The notes below the pieces were generated by a model, which saw only the letters and a list, made by a program, of their open reading frames with translations, had not been told where the DNA came from and made no database searches. 64,000 bases of DNA, from positions 1,481,001 to 1,545,000 of the forward strand of contig NC_061804.1 of the NCBI RefSeq assembly GCF_021462225.1, written 5' to 3'. Of this stretch, positions 45,134 to 56,866 are shown in pieces (positions within the stretch are counted from its first letter, which is position 1; each line of letters starts with the position of its first letter). This DNA is from Girardinichthys multiradiatus. Its lineage: Eukaryota > Chordata > Actinopteri > Cyprinodontiformes > Goodeidae. Made by a program: the position numbers and the translations under genes.

Positions 45134-48100
45134 ATGGCGGCGTTGGCGGACAGTTGGAGCTGGTTTGTGGCTTTAGCTGTTGGGGTTTCTCTTCTCAAAT
45201 GCCTCTTCATCAACGCTTAGTGAGTGGAAACTTTCCTCCGTGGACCGCTGCCAGCCAGCGGTCCTGATTCACAGCCACGACTTTATTTTAGAGGAAAACT
45301 TAGCATTAGGCTAACCGGCTGTTAGCAGCTAGCGACCTGACTGGGCGGTCCTGAAGGGTTAAAATTAAGCATAAACCTTAAAAATAATACAATTAAGGTC
45401 TAGCTGTGTTAGCCTGGAAGGACATATGAGTAGATAATGTCCTAAATGTTTATTAAGTGTGAAAAAGTTTATTCTGGGTATAAGCTGGCGTGTTTTACCC
45501 CAAAGCCGGAGTACCGCGGGAGCCGGAAGATGGCGCTGTTTGACTGCAGTTCTCAAATTATTTAATTTGATCGAAATTTTCATTTATTTCGGCTATTCGT
45601 TTCAAAAAGTTGAGTTGTTATCTACATTTGCTGTTCCCACATAGAGATAATTATTAAATGTTTATTTCTGATCATTTTAGTGTTTCTGGTTCAATTAAAA
45701 ACCAAAATTTACTTTCCCAGAAAACTTTACATCTGATCAGTAAAAATGATTTTAATGTGTTCCTTTTGAACAATATGTCCCTGTACTGTACAGTATATAC
45801 TCTCCTGTAGCAGCCTGTGGTTCTGCTGGAGGGTTGCTTTAATATCGGCCTTCAGTCTGTGTGCATTGTTGGTTCTGGTGTCGCTCATCTTTCTCTGGAC
45901 AGCCGCTCATAGATTCTCTGTAGGGTTTTGGCAGATCAGTTTGCTGGTGTTACCATCGTGATTAAAGCAGGCATTGGTACCTTTGGCAGTGTGGGTCGGT
46001 ACCAAGTCCTGCTGGAGAATGAATCTTTGTAAAGCTTGTCAGTAGAAGGAAGCATGAAGTGATCTAAAATGTCTTGGTAAATGGCTGAGCTGACTGTGGA
46101 CTAGATAAAACCCAGTCTCGACAGTAAAGTAGTACTTCAGCAGTGTTCAGTAAGGTGGTACCAATTCTAAAAGGTCAAAGAAGCGCTGTTCTAATTTCTG
46201 AAGATGCTGCTGCATGCCTGACAGTAATGTAGTTAGTTTAAAACACACTGAAGCTAGCGTCTGATTTAGCCCAGACCAAAGGGCTATTCTGCTAAATTTC
46301 ATGACTCTGAACCTTTGACATTTAAAATCTTCTTCATAATTATAATCCTGACAACTGCACCACCGACATGGGTCAGACCCGGACAGAATTATTCTGCACT
46401 AATGTCAGATTATAAATAGAAAACACAGTTTGTGAAACTTTTGTTCAGTGTGTGAAAATGCCATTTAAAGGCTTCTGATTTGTCAAAATGGACTCCCATC
46501 TTAGTGGGTCTCAGGCCAAATAAAATCACTTTTTTTTATGATTTTGGAACAGCGGTTATCCCATCTTGTCTGTCTTCTACAGTCATTCCACAGACTTTGA
46601 GGTCCACAGGAACTGGTTGGCCATCACACACAGCCTGCCGGTGTCCAGGTGGTATCATGAGGTCAGTACTAGCTGGACCTGGATTTCAGGATCAGAAGTC
46701 TCCTGTTATGTTTTAAATCTGCCTGATCTGTTTCCAGAACACCTCTGAGTGGACTCTGGACTACCCGCCGCTGTTTGCCTGGTTCGAGTTCGGTCTGTCA
46801 CAGGCGGCGCAGCACTTCGATAGAAACCTGCTGCAGGTGGAGAATCTGAACTACAACAGCCCATCCGCGGTGCTGTTCCAGAGACTTTCGGTTGTCTTCA
46901 CCGACCTGGTTTTTATCTACGCCGTCAGAGAGTGAGTCCAGAATCCTGTTAAACTGATCAGTGCTTATAGAGACAGAACATTTTAGTTCAGTTTTATTCA
47001 CAGTTGAGTCAGTTTTAGTTTCCTGAAGGATGAAGTCAAAGAGGACGGTTATTTAGGGCCTCAGACATCTTGAAGGAAAGCCATTTCTTTATATTTATTC
47101 CAGCATGAAACAGAATTAAAGTGAGATTTTACTAAAGTCAGTAACTTGCAGCATTCACTCCTCCTGGATGAGCATGTAGAGACAGTGGACAGTCACTGGT
47201 GTTGACTTTGCAGCAATCCCTCATACTGAGCATGCATGTAGAGACAGTGGAGAGGAAAAACTCCCTTTTAACAGGAAGAAACCTCCAGCAGAACCAGAAC
47301 CAGGCTCAGTGTGAGCGGCCATCTGCCACGACCGACTGGAGGTTTGAGAGAACAGAGCAGAGACACAAAGAGACTAAAGAAGCACTGATCCAGGAGTACT
47401 TTTTATGGGAAGGAAAAGTAAATGTTAATGGATGTAGCTCCTTTAGTCGTTTCATCTAGAAAGAAAGAACAGATAAACTCTGAGCCAGTTTTCAATGTTA
47501 GAGTCTGAAAGAGAGAACATAGAGTTAGTCACAGTAGAAGCTCAGTCAGTAGCCATGTCTAGGAGAGAGAAAGGGTTAAACACTGAAAGACAGGGCTATG
47601 TGGATCATCTGTAGAAGGTGAGCATTAAGTTGTTGCCAGCAGAAGCTCGGACAATTCCCCTCTCCAGAAAGGTGTCACAGGTAGACACAGAGCCAGGCCA
47701 GGTGTAGCTTCTAGGAAGAGAAAAGAGAGAACAAAGTTAAAAGTTGAAATAACAGCAAACAATGCAAAATTGGAGAGTAGTGTGAGAATGTAGCGAAGAG
47801 GGTGAAAGTGGTCATTATGTCCTCCAGCAGCCTAAGCCTATAGCAGCATAACTACAGAGATAACTCAGGATAAACTAAGCCACTCTAAGGTAAGGTAAGG
47901 CACTTTTCAGTAACGAGACCCTCAAAGCGCTGTACATACAAATACAATTACAATCACAAAGAAAATAAATACAGATACAAACACAGAAAAACCAATCAAA
48001 TGATACTACAATCCTTCTAAGAAATTAAAAAATCTATGAATCCTTCTGAGAAATCTAAAAATCTCTGGCCAACATTACAATGATACAGAAAACATTAATA

Positions 48101-51100
48101 ATCCTTTGGGTTTTACTGGTAAGAGCTGGTCTTTCTAAAGAGGTAATTATATCATTAAGTCCTCTATGTAGGGAAAGCATCTTGTGCTGAGAGAGAAAGA
48201 TCCTTGGGTTCGCTGGTATAATGCAGTTGTAGTCCCATAATAACAGTCATTTACATCCATTTAAATTTAACTAACTAATCACTGAGTTCTGACTAAGGAA
48301 GATGAGTCACTGGTGTAAAAACAGCTTTTGTTCAAATTTTTTAAGAAACTAGTATTATTTTCCTTTCACTGGTAAATCTAAAAATCTACGAAAAGGAGAA
48401 GAAATGAATAAATGAAATCCACATTTAGGTAAAAAATAAGGAACATGGGAAAGCAACACACATAAGCAAAGATTTTGCAGGGGCATGGTGGACTCGTGAG
48501 GGTGCCAATATTTAAGTATGATCATGTGTGCAAAGAATTAGACGGTCAACACTGACGAAGGTGTCATTGTCCTTGAAAAAGAGATGGAAGTTTTATCAAA
48601 CGACCATAAGGTTCAGTTCATAGATGAGGGGGGTTGCTGGGGCAGAGCGTCGTGTTTACAGAACATCCAGGAGAAATGTTTTGATAAGAAGTCTGGAGGC
48701 CGTATCGGGGCGCCTGAATTAGACAAACAATAAATGTTTTAGTTCAGGCTGGCTGTGATTTTCCACCTGCCTTCAAAGTCTTTCTGGTATTTCTCAATTT
48801 CAAATCCAAATAGCCAAAGTTTTGGTACTTTCAGTAGATCCTGAGCAAACAACATTCTCCAAGATTAAATCATATCACCTTTGAGTCCAGGAAACGCAGC
48901 CAGCCTCCGATTCTGTTTAAGGATCGCATCCAGCTTGCGATTCTACTCTCTTAACATATTAGTTTAAGTGCTGAGAGCTCTAAAGATCTCTTCAAACATC
49001 CAAGGCAGCTTTGGAGTGCTTTGAACAGCTGCCGATGTTTTACAAATCTTTCGATAAACCAACTCCAAAAAGCAGAAATCCTGTTATCAGAAATCCAATT
49101 ATGTACAAATCTTCCACGTCCTCGAATGACGTTGTTGTCAGGCACACAATCTTCCACTGCTGCCAGGAATCCATTACGTATCCGGAGAAGAACGTCCCGT
49201 CTGGACAAGAAATTTGATTGATTGCGTTGAGAGACCAGCTGACCAAATCCATAATGAACAAATTAAGAGGATATGTGAATAGAAGCTCTAAGAAAAACAC
49301 AGACAAAAAGCTGAAGCAGGGCAAAAATGGGGGAGGATCAAGGAGAGAGTGGAAAGGCGTCTGACCCCATCGAGAGCAGAAGAGAAAAGACTCTAACCAT
49401 AACTGAGCCGGTTTTGGCTAAACCTGACTCCACCTTACTCCAACCAACAGGGAGGGAAGGAGACGGAGGTAAAAAATAAGGAAGATAGCTCAGGATAAAC
49501 TAAGCCACTCTAACTATAAGCTTTATCAAAAAGGAAAGTTTTAAGCCTAGCCTTAAAAGTAGACAGGGTGTCTGCCTCACGGACTAAAACTGGGAGCTGG
49601 TTCCACAGGAGAATACTGCAGCTACGTCAGCGTCAACCGTAAACGCCTACAGAGCTTCTTCAGGCTCGCGCGCTGTCAGCCGAGTCCTGCGCAGCACCCC
49701 GAAGCGGGACTGTAACTGAGCCCCGAGAGCTCCAGAACCAGAACCTCTCCTGTCTGCTGAAAAGCATGAAGCTGATTCTGGTCCAAAGCTTTTCTAACTT
49801 GTCCATAAACGTACTTCTTTTTCACCGGATCCACCACTCTGTAGCTCAGGATATAGTGTTAGGATTAGCATGCTGAACTACTCGCTGGTCCCAGGACACC
49901 CTTCTTCCGGATGTCTCTTCCGGTTTGCGTTACTGTGGCTCCACATGCTGGGAACACGTCTTCACAATGGCAAGAAATGTTTCCTCCCATTTCTTGGTTC
50001 CTGGTTGTTGTTTTTGAATGCTTTCATCCCAGAAGGTGCAGCTGTGCAGTCTCCTCCAGGGACACGTGATCTCCACTTTGTGCTTTTATTCACTTCCCGC
50101 CGCTCAAGAAAATGAAGTCTCATTGGTTAGTTTTCCAGCTGTCCCGCCTTTCCACTCAACCAAAACTAGATCTGATTGGATTTCAGCTCCTAACATTTTA
50201 TTTGCTTCTTAGTTCTTGTCATTTTTTTTCTAGAAACTCCACAAGAACTGAGAAATTGGTTCTTTTCTTCGAGACGCGAGAACAAAGTTTAAACTTTACA
50301 AGAACTCTTGGTAAGTTCTGATAGGTTCATCCTACTGTGAAGTTTGGATGCATCAGCTGTCAGAAACAACTCAAGTAAAAAGGTCTGCGCATCACGTGCA
50401 TCAAGAATATAATGACGTCGTTTTGTTTTTGTAGTTCTGGGAGAGAGGAACATGTTCTCTGTTTTATCTGTTGACCTTTGGTCTCATTTGTTTTTTGCTA
50501 TTTTCTTTCTGTGATCCAGACTTTGTCCAGATCGCAGAACACGGTCCGGTTCAGCAGTTCTCCAACTTTCTGAAGGTCCTTCATGGTTTTTTTCTGGATT
50601 TCGGCAGATTTTTCCCTCAGTGACCCTGAATCGGATCATTTTTACAGAAATGTTTCTGTTTCTGCTCCTCATCCCTGAAACATCAAACAAGTTCATTTTG
50701 TCTCTGTTTCCATTGAAAGCCTCTGTGTCTCCGCCTCCCCAAGGCTTCCTCCATCCTGATTGGCTCTTCTGTCCTACAGGTGCTGCAGGTGCGTTCAGGG
50801 CCTGAAGGGTTCTCAGGATGTTCTGAACCGGCCGTCCTTCATCCTGGCCGTGCTGCTCCTGTGGAACTTCGGCCTCCTCATCGTGGACCGTATCCTTCAG
50901 CTCTGGCTCCTGGAGGGTTCAGGTGCTTCTCCTGAACTCAGACAGCGCTGGACCATCAGACCTCCAGAGACATGACCACAATGAGTTCACCCTTTAGTCG
51001 GTCTAATTCAGACACTCTGGCAGTCCAGATCAAAGACGACGTTAGAAGAGTTTTCCTTCATGTTTCCTGTCAGATGTTCATTTCCAGTATAACGGCTTCC

Positions 51101-54100
51101 TGTTCGGGTTCCTGCTGCTGTCAGTGGCCAAACACCTGCAGGTAGAAACACCTGCTCTGACTTCCTGTTGCAGTATTAAACAGACTCTTACTTTGAAAGG
51201 TCAGCTGTCAGGATGAAGTCACTCTAACAAATGTTTCTTCCTGTGTGTGAATCAGTCTCAGCACCTGCAGGGGGCGCTGCTGTTTGCCATTCTGCTCAAC
51301 CTGAAGCACATATACCTGTACGTTGCTCCTGCTTTCGGGATCTTTCTGCTGAGGAGTTTCTGCTTCACTCAGGACCACAGAGGTAAGGCTGTGAGCTGCT
51401 TTAAGGTTCTGTTTCTGACTGCCGTGGGTTCTTTCTCTTCCTGTTGGTTCTTCTCTCGCAGACAGCTCCATCAGGTGGAGCAGCTTTCGCCCGCTGCGTC
51501 TGCTGGCTCTGAGTAGCATCGTCATCTCGGTCTTCGCCGTGTCTTTCGGACCTTTCGTTGTCATGGTGAGTCCTGCCTACCTCTGACCCGGCAGCCGTTT
51601 CCTCCCTTTCAGACCTGATGATGATGCGTGGTGTTTTCAGGGCCAACTCTCTCAGGTGTTGTCGCGGCTCTTCCCCTTTAAACGGGGCCTCTGCCATGCC
51701 TACTGGGCCCCGAACATCTGGGCCCTCTACAACACTGTGGATAAAGTTCTGGCAGTGCTCGGTGAGGCAGCGTCTGCATCTCGGAAACTGGTTTCATTTA
51801 TTGATCAGCCTGAGCTAGTTACTGTGAGCAGCAGCTCATCAGAACTGTAATCCAGAAATAAAACTGCTCTGTGGTTCTGAAACCCGAAGCGTTTCAGAAG
51901 ATTTTAACACTTTGTTCTTTTTCAGGCGTCCGTCTGAAGCTGCTGGACGAGGCGGAGCTTCCTCGAGCCTCCATGACAGGCGGGTTGGTCCAGGAGTTTC
52001 AGCACTCGGTCCTCCCGTCCATCTCTCCCTCTATCACTCTTGTCTGCACTCTTCTGTCTGTTCTGGTGAGTCAGAACCATAAAGGTCCGTTGTGGACTGA
52101 GGTATGCATCAGAAAATCCTGCTGGAGGTTCTCCTCATTGCTCTGGGACAGACTTGGATAGATTGTTTTATTCTTTGTGCTGCTAAACGTCTCCAGATTC
52201 CTCCTGATTCTGCTGTATGTCAGAATAAACTGTAGACGGATCGTTGGGAGCTGTGGTTCGGTTCTGTTTCAGGAGCGTGCGCCATACATCTGCAGCTTTG
52301 AGTCTGGCGATAATAGAGGTCATAAATATCATTTTTAAATCAGGCAAAGCTGACAGCTGTTACTTATAATCAAGAAATGTGGTTCACGTCTTTAATCCCA
52401 GTTTCAACCAGATCAGAGTGGGAGTGATTTTATTCCACGATGTGAAACACGTTTTTCTCTCTGCAGCCGGCGGTTGTCTCCATCTGGCGGCGTCCCCGCA
52501 GCAACCGGGCTTTCCTGCGCTGCCTGCTGCTCTGCGCTCTGGGCTCCTTCATGTTCGGCTGGCACGTTCATGAGAAGGCCATCCTTATCGCCATCCTTCC
52601 GCTCAGGTCTGACCCGATGTTCCGCTGCAGGGCAAATAATATTGCTCTGGATGGATGTGACTCCACATGTGTGTTTTCTCCCTGCAGCATCTTGGCGGTG
52701 GAGAGCAGAGAGGATGCTGGGATCTTTCTGGTCCTGACCACCACGGGACATTACTCCCTGTTCCCGCTGCTCTACACCCCCGCAGGTAAACAGGATGTGC
52801 TGCAGGGCTACAGAAACGTTTCGTTTTTATTGCCAAAAGTTCCCAAAGAGTGATGACTCCACTTCCTGAACGCCTGCTCAGGCATCCATAACACAATGTC
52901 CACCCAAGAGAAAAGCAGTGACTGCAGCGTCTCGAGCTCTAATGTGAACTAGGTGAAGAGAGGAGGAGGCAGTTGGAGACCTACAGACTGGTAGTCCACT
53001 GAGGGATTTAAATACAACACTTCCAGCACGGTACAGCTGCAGACTCTCAGCAACGCTCTATGGCCTTCTCCAGTTCTGACCGGGTTATTACTCTGTGTAA
53101 TCTTTCCTCAAGACAGCTGTGTCAGTAGAGACGCAGAAGCTGCTGGAAGTCTCACTTTTTACACACAATTCAATTCAGTTTTATTTCTATAGCGCCAATT
53201 CATAACACATGTCGTCTCAAGGTTCTTCACAAAGTCAGGTTCATACATTCCAGTTAATCCTAATCATCAAACAGTCAGATTCAGTTATTTATTCAAATTG
53301 GATAAAAAGTTTTTCTATCTAAGGAAACCCAGCAGATTGCATCCAGTCAGTGACTTGCAGCATTCACTCCTCCTGGATGAGCATGTAGAGACAGTGGACA
53401 GTCACTGGCGTTGACTTTGCAGCAATCCCTCATACTGAGCATGCATGTAGCGACAGTGGAGAGGAAAAACTCCCTTTTAACAGGAAGAAACCTCCAGCAG
53501 AACCAGAACCAGGCTCAGTGTGAGCGGCCATCAGTCCTTGTTTTACTGTAGTGGTTTCACTGCTCCCGCTGTCAGAACATTAATCTGAGGACACATTCCC
53601 TCTACAGTTGGTCTTCTCACTGTGTTAGTACTGGGCTGGGCCTCCTGCCCTAAATCTCGTCAGTTTCATATCTTGAAGATACCTTGAACATTTCTCAGAG
53701 ATGTTGGTCCTTATCGACATGATGGCATCACACAGTTGCTGGATATCCAGAGTCCAAGGTCGCTCAATTAGATGGAGCTCTGGGGCCTCATGTAGTGAAG
53801 AGTGTGCAGCTTTCATACTAAACGTTTGTGGTAGGAAGAAATTCTGAAACAAAAAAATTCAGATGTACTAAACCGGTCGTAGACATGTGCACACGTAGCC
53901 TTCATACATCCACTCTGTGGTGGATTCTACGTAGCTGCACGTAGCGCTTGGACCACCCGGTCTCCGCCCGAAAACACATATGCAAAGTAGTATAAGGAGC
54001 CGGATGACACCCACCACGTGTCCAAATAACCATGGCAACGGTGCTGTGACGGTCCGAACTGGTTCCTTTTGGCGGAAAAACGGCAAGAGACACTGTGTCT

Positions 54101-56654
54101 GCACATCATGAGGGATGTTTGTAGTGAAATTCAGCAAACCAACAACTTCTTGAATGAATCGGCGACTCAAACCAGGCTGAAAATAAAAAGGTTGTCGGGT
54201 CGAACCCATTTAGTTCTACAATGTGTGAATCTAAACCAAATGGCGCCATCTAGCGGCTGCACTAAGCTCAATCATAGCTTATTGCTGATCATTATGATGA
54301 TGTGAATATGTCTCCTATATTTCTATGAGGAAGACTGTTGCCACACACACTGTGTGAAGTCCTTTAAATCTTTACCATCATTCAGGACGCCACATCATTA
54401 ATGATCTAGAAGCCACCATCACCATGGAGCCTGATGGAGGTTTGCTCCCAACACCACCATTATAATTAAAGAGTAATTATTCTTATTATTCTAGTATAAA
54501 GGAATTATGAGTAGAGGAGGCTAACATTGCATTAGTGAGACACATCAGTGCATCACTAATATGTTGCACATATATTGAATAAAATGTTTATTCACTAAAG
54601 CATATTGACATCCAGATGGGGCCCTTATAAAAGTATGGGTCCAGTCCATAGCTCTGATTACATTCAGAAATCAGCTCCTCGCTGCAAATGAGAACCACAG
54701 TTTGGGGGAAACTTTCTATATCTGCGCAACAAAAACTACCGGTCATAAGTTTTAGATATACTTTCTCGCTTAAAAGGTCTCTTTATTTTCAGGACTATTT
54801 AAATGATAGATTCTCACCAGAGACAAACAAACCTGTGAATGAACACATGGGATTATGTAGCAAACAGCTATTATCTCTTGGCGTTCTCTCCATGATCTTC
54901 ATGAGGTGGTCACCTGAGATGGTTTTCCTAACAGTCTTGAAAGACCTTCCCAGAGGTTCTTTGAGAGAAGGTCAAAGGTTAATATTTCAGTCATCACAGC
55001 GAAGGCGGCTACTTTAAGGAATCTAAAATATAAAACATATTTAAAGTTATTTTACAAGTTTTTGTTTTCTACATAATTCCTTATGAGTTCATTCACTGTT
55101 TAGATGCCTTCAGTCAGAATCTATGAAGAATGGAAAGAGTCACAAACATAAAGAAAACCATTAAATGAGGAAGGTGTTCTAAAACTTTTGACACGTAGTG
55201 TATGGATGAGACCGACCCATATGGCTGGCATGGCCCGGTTCAGGGGTGACTGTTAAATAGCTGACCTGTCAGTCAGCTCCCTCTGAGAAGCTCTGGTTGA
55301 AAGGACCGCAGGGTAGTGAGAACTGGAACTGGTTGCTCCTGGTTTCCCTCTGGACCACTGGCTCCATGCAGAACTCCAAGATGATTGTCCTGGACAATCT
55401 GAACCAGCTGATGACCCATGCATCATCATGTCCCAGCAGGTCAGGATGATCTCTGACATCTTCCATTGGTGATGTCCTCCAGCTGAACCAAAGCTGCCAT
55501 CATTCCACAGTTAGGAGCAACTTTAGCAGCTATTTATGTGTGATTGTCTCCAGCTGGTCCACCTTAGGAACCATCAAACCTGACTTGTTAGGAGGTCATC
55601 TGTTTTCAGTCTTCCTCCATTCCCTGGTCTGTGCTCTGTCCCGCCCCCCTCATTTCTGTCCAACGGGAGCAACAATCGTCACACACATGACTTTGTTTAT
55701 GAGTTAGAGTTCACTGTTAAAGTGAACCGCACCAAACGATAAAAAATAAGGTCCTCTTTATGTCAGGACCAAACCAGCAGACCAAGGGAACTTCCTGGTG
55801 TGAATACAGTCTTAATTTCACAAAACAATCAGCAGATGTTTCTACAGGCAGAGAATAAAATAGTCAAATGCTCCCTAACTCTCAGTTGCCTGGATGGTCT
55901 GACTGTTGATTCCTCACTGGAGCTGCTGTTAGAGTTTGGAGTGGTTCCTTCCTTTAAATCCAAGGCTGCCTTCACACCAGAACAGCCTGGAGGACCCAAT
56001 CAAGTTCACTTTCATTTGATTTGGTTCTGTTTCTCACAGTAAAAGTGGACCCCACCACCCAGACAGAGAGCTATGACTTTTATTTACGTTTCATATGTTC
56101 TGGCCCTAAGCTTGATTTGACTTTTATTGTTTGGATCATTAGAGATGTGTGGACCAGTTTACCCCGACTGAACGTTCAGAGCTTTAACAGCGATGCAGCC
56201 CTCAGACCTGCTTCATGTTGGTTGAAGTTCTCCTGAATCTTCTGACCTGAACGTAAATGTGTTTTCAGAGCTGCCGATCAAAGTGTGTCTGATGCTGATG
56301 TTCACCATATTCTCCTTCACTGCCCTCAGGAAGCTGCACAGGTAAACATACACCTGTCACTGGCGCTGCTCGGTTCTGTTTCTGCAACCTGAGTCTGTCT
56401 GAATGTAATCAGATTACTGTCCTCTCAGGGCCCAGGGTTCTCTGCTCCATCCTCTGGAGGTCGTTTACCTGCTGGGGCTGGTTGCTGTGGCGATCGCATG
56501 TGAGTTCATCTTCCCTTTGTCACCTTGGCAACAGAAGCTGCCATTCCTCCCCCTGCTGGTGACCTCAGTGTACTGCGCAGCAGGAGTCAGCTACTCCTTC
56601 CTGCGTCTGTATGTCACCCTGCTGCGCTCGGACGAGAAACCCAAACAGCTGTGA
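45134..56654 (+). CDS. alg8: ALG8, dolichyl-P-glucose alpha-1,3-glucosyltransferase (13 coding exons)
   Basis: ALG8 adds the second glucose to the lipid-linked oligosaccharide (Glc1Man9GlcNAc2-PP-dolichol) in the ER membrane, using dolichyl-phosphate glucose (family GT57). Exons: 45134-45219, 46583-46661, 46738-46931, 50780-50889, 51074-51141, 51256-51382, 51462-51565, 51641-51761, 51926-52065, 52467-52606, 52688-52785, 56269-56341, 56429-56654; 1566 nt, 521 aa (human 526). Family blocks: [18 protein letters not shown] (31-48), [13 protein letters not shown] (58-70; D63 aligns with the catalytic Asp described for ALG6), [76 protein letters not shown] and [15 protein letters not shown]. Hydrophobic segments recur throughout, as in a multi-span protein, and the C-terminus ends in a lysine-rich SDEKPKQL. 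Introns 3 and 11 (3.8 and 3.5 kb) are filled with transposons. The gene is head to head with CCDC90B. Confidence 0.97.
45785..46475 (-). mobile_element. Decayed Tc1-like relic in ALG8 intron 1
   Basis: The text 'cagccgctcatagattctctgtagggtt', 'gtagaaggaagcatgaagtgatctaaaatg' and 'gctgactgtggactagataaaaccc' follows, with many changes, the transposase region of the intact element at 58333-59791 (compare 'agatggaagcatgaagtgctccaaaatc'). It has no open frame. It is an old member of the same or a sister family. Confidence 0.75.
47889..49482 (-). mobile_element. Unidentified 1.6-kb insertion with 31-bp flanking direct repeat
   Basis: The insertion splits the LINE copy in ALG8 intron 3. The target words at 47858-47888 and 49483-49513 are 31-bp direct repeats with one mismatch. 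The left boundary starts with ggtaaggtaaggcac, so on the minus strand the element would end in a short CCTTA-type tail; long target duplications and a microsatellite tail suggest a retroposon. 'cctcaaagcgctgtacatac' near that end also resembles fish LINE tails. No reverse transcriptase is present. A small minus-strand frame is described separately. The element is not recognised with confidence. Confidence 0.6.
49040..49252 (-). CDS. Small uncharacterised frame in the 1.6-kb insertion, C-terminal hydrophobic segment
   Basis: From the ATG at 49252 the frame gives 70 aa beginning [19 protein letters not shown] and ending in the hydrophobic, glycine-rich [20 protein letters not shown]. In between is [14 protein letters not shown]. 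The frame stays open upstream of the ATG to about 49420 without another ATG, and that part includes a second hydrophobic run ([20 protein letters not shown]). The composition (Cys and Trp in a loop between two apolar stretches) looks like a small membrane protein rather than random sequence. I do not recognise the family, and it could be a fragment of a longer coding region of the repeat. Confidence 0.35.
   Translation of the reverse strand: MDLVSWSLNAINQISCPDGTFFSGYVMDSWQQWKIVCLTTTSFEDVEDLYIIGFLITGFLLFGVGLSKDL
49612..49724 (-). mobile_element. Miniature element fragment, minus orientation
   Basis: Read on the minus strand from 49724 it begins ggggctcagttacagtcccg and continues cttcggggtgctgcgcagg. 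The same sequence start occurs in plus orientation at 57134 (ggctcagttatagtcgtgc, cttcggggcgacgcagg). It abuts the LINE copy ending at 49611. Confidence 0.55.
53165..53532 (-). mobile_element. Third copy of the L2/CR1-like LINE 3' end (ALG8 intron 11)
   Basis: Closely matches 1203-1570 of the first copy, including the terminal tttctatagcgccaattc motif and 'gaggaaaaactcccttttaac'. Only the last about 370 bp of the element is present, a typical 5'-truncated LINE insertion. Confidence 0.85.
53780..54010. mobile_element. Possible PIF/Harbinger-type end
   Basis: 'tggggcctcatgtagtgaag' and the internal 'cgtagacatgtgcacacgtag' resemble the ends of fish PIF/Harbinger elements. Together with the transposase fragment at 55250-55466 it may be one old element later disrupted. 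Boundaries are not established. Confidence 0.35.
54735..55205. mobile_element. Internally deleted Tc1-like element with about 100-bp inverted ends (ALG8 intron 11)
   Basis: Left text 'cataagttttagatatactttctcgc' and right text 'gaggaaggtgttctaaaacttttgacacgtag' are inverted relatives; the similarity continues inward (gatagattctcaccagagac versus gtcagaatctatgaag). The middle keeps 'cttggcgttctctccatgatc', known from a fish Tc1 family. About 470 bp, non-autonomous. Confidence 0.7.
55250..55466 (-). pseudogene. HARBI1-like transposase fragment (PIF/Harbinger)
   Basis: The minus strand reads [18 protein letters not shown] then [19 protein letters not shown] and, in a shifted frame, [11 protein letters not shown]. 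This matches the order seen in HARBI1-like transposases (LLGHDDDWLISRFRLPR..., ...FQRELADRSGIS). A frameshift separates the blocks and the DDE domain is absent. Confidence 0.7.
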
Positions 56655-56692
56655 GGTCAGAGGGTCCACACGGACCGGTGCCACCTACCTCT

Positions 56693-56695
<3 letters not shown>

Positions 56696-56731
<36 letters not shown>
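56696..56731 (+). repeat. (CA)n microsatellite in the ALG8 3' UTR
   Basis: About 18 CA units begin 42 nt after the ALG8 stop codon, so the repeat is transcribed. CA-rich elements can bind hnRNP L, but no function is shown here. Confidence 0.9.
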
Positions 56732-56733
<2 letters not shown>

Positions 56734-56860
56734 ACTCAGGGCAGAGAGAGACAGAGGACATACAGAACTACTGGAAACCTGAAGACAAACCTGATCACAT
56801 CTACTTCATGTTTTCACCAACTCATGATCCTGATAAATGTTCAGCTGAGCTACAGTCCAT

Positions 56861-56866
56861 AATAAA
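56861..56866 (+). terminator. Likely ALG8 poly(A) signal (AATAAA)
   Basis: A canonical AATAAA lies 207 nt after the stop. A second one at about 57046 could serve as an alternative end. Confidence 0.55.

Larger units (their letters stand above)
47138..49611 (-). mobile_element. Second copy of the L2/CR1-like LINE 3' region, interrupted (ALG8 intron 3)
   Basis: 47138-47888 is closely similar to 1380-2130 of the first copy, and 49483-49611 continues it (equivalent to about 2105-2240), including the end of the RT frame. The extreme 3' end (with the tatagcgccaattc motif) is missing. The two parts are separated by the 1.6-kb insertion 47889-49482, and the element is cut at 49611 by a miniature element. 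Confidence 0.85.
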
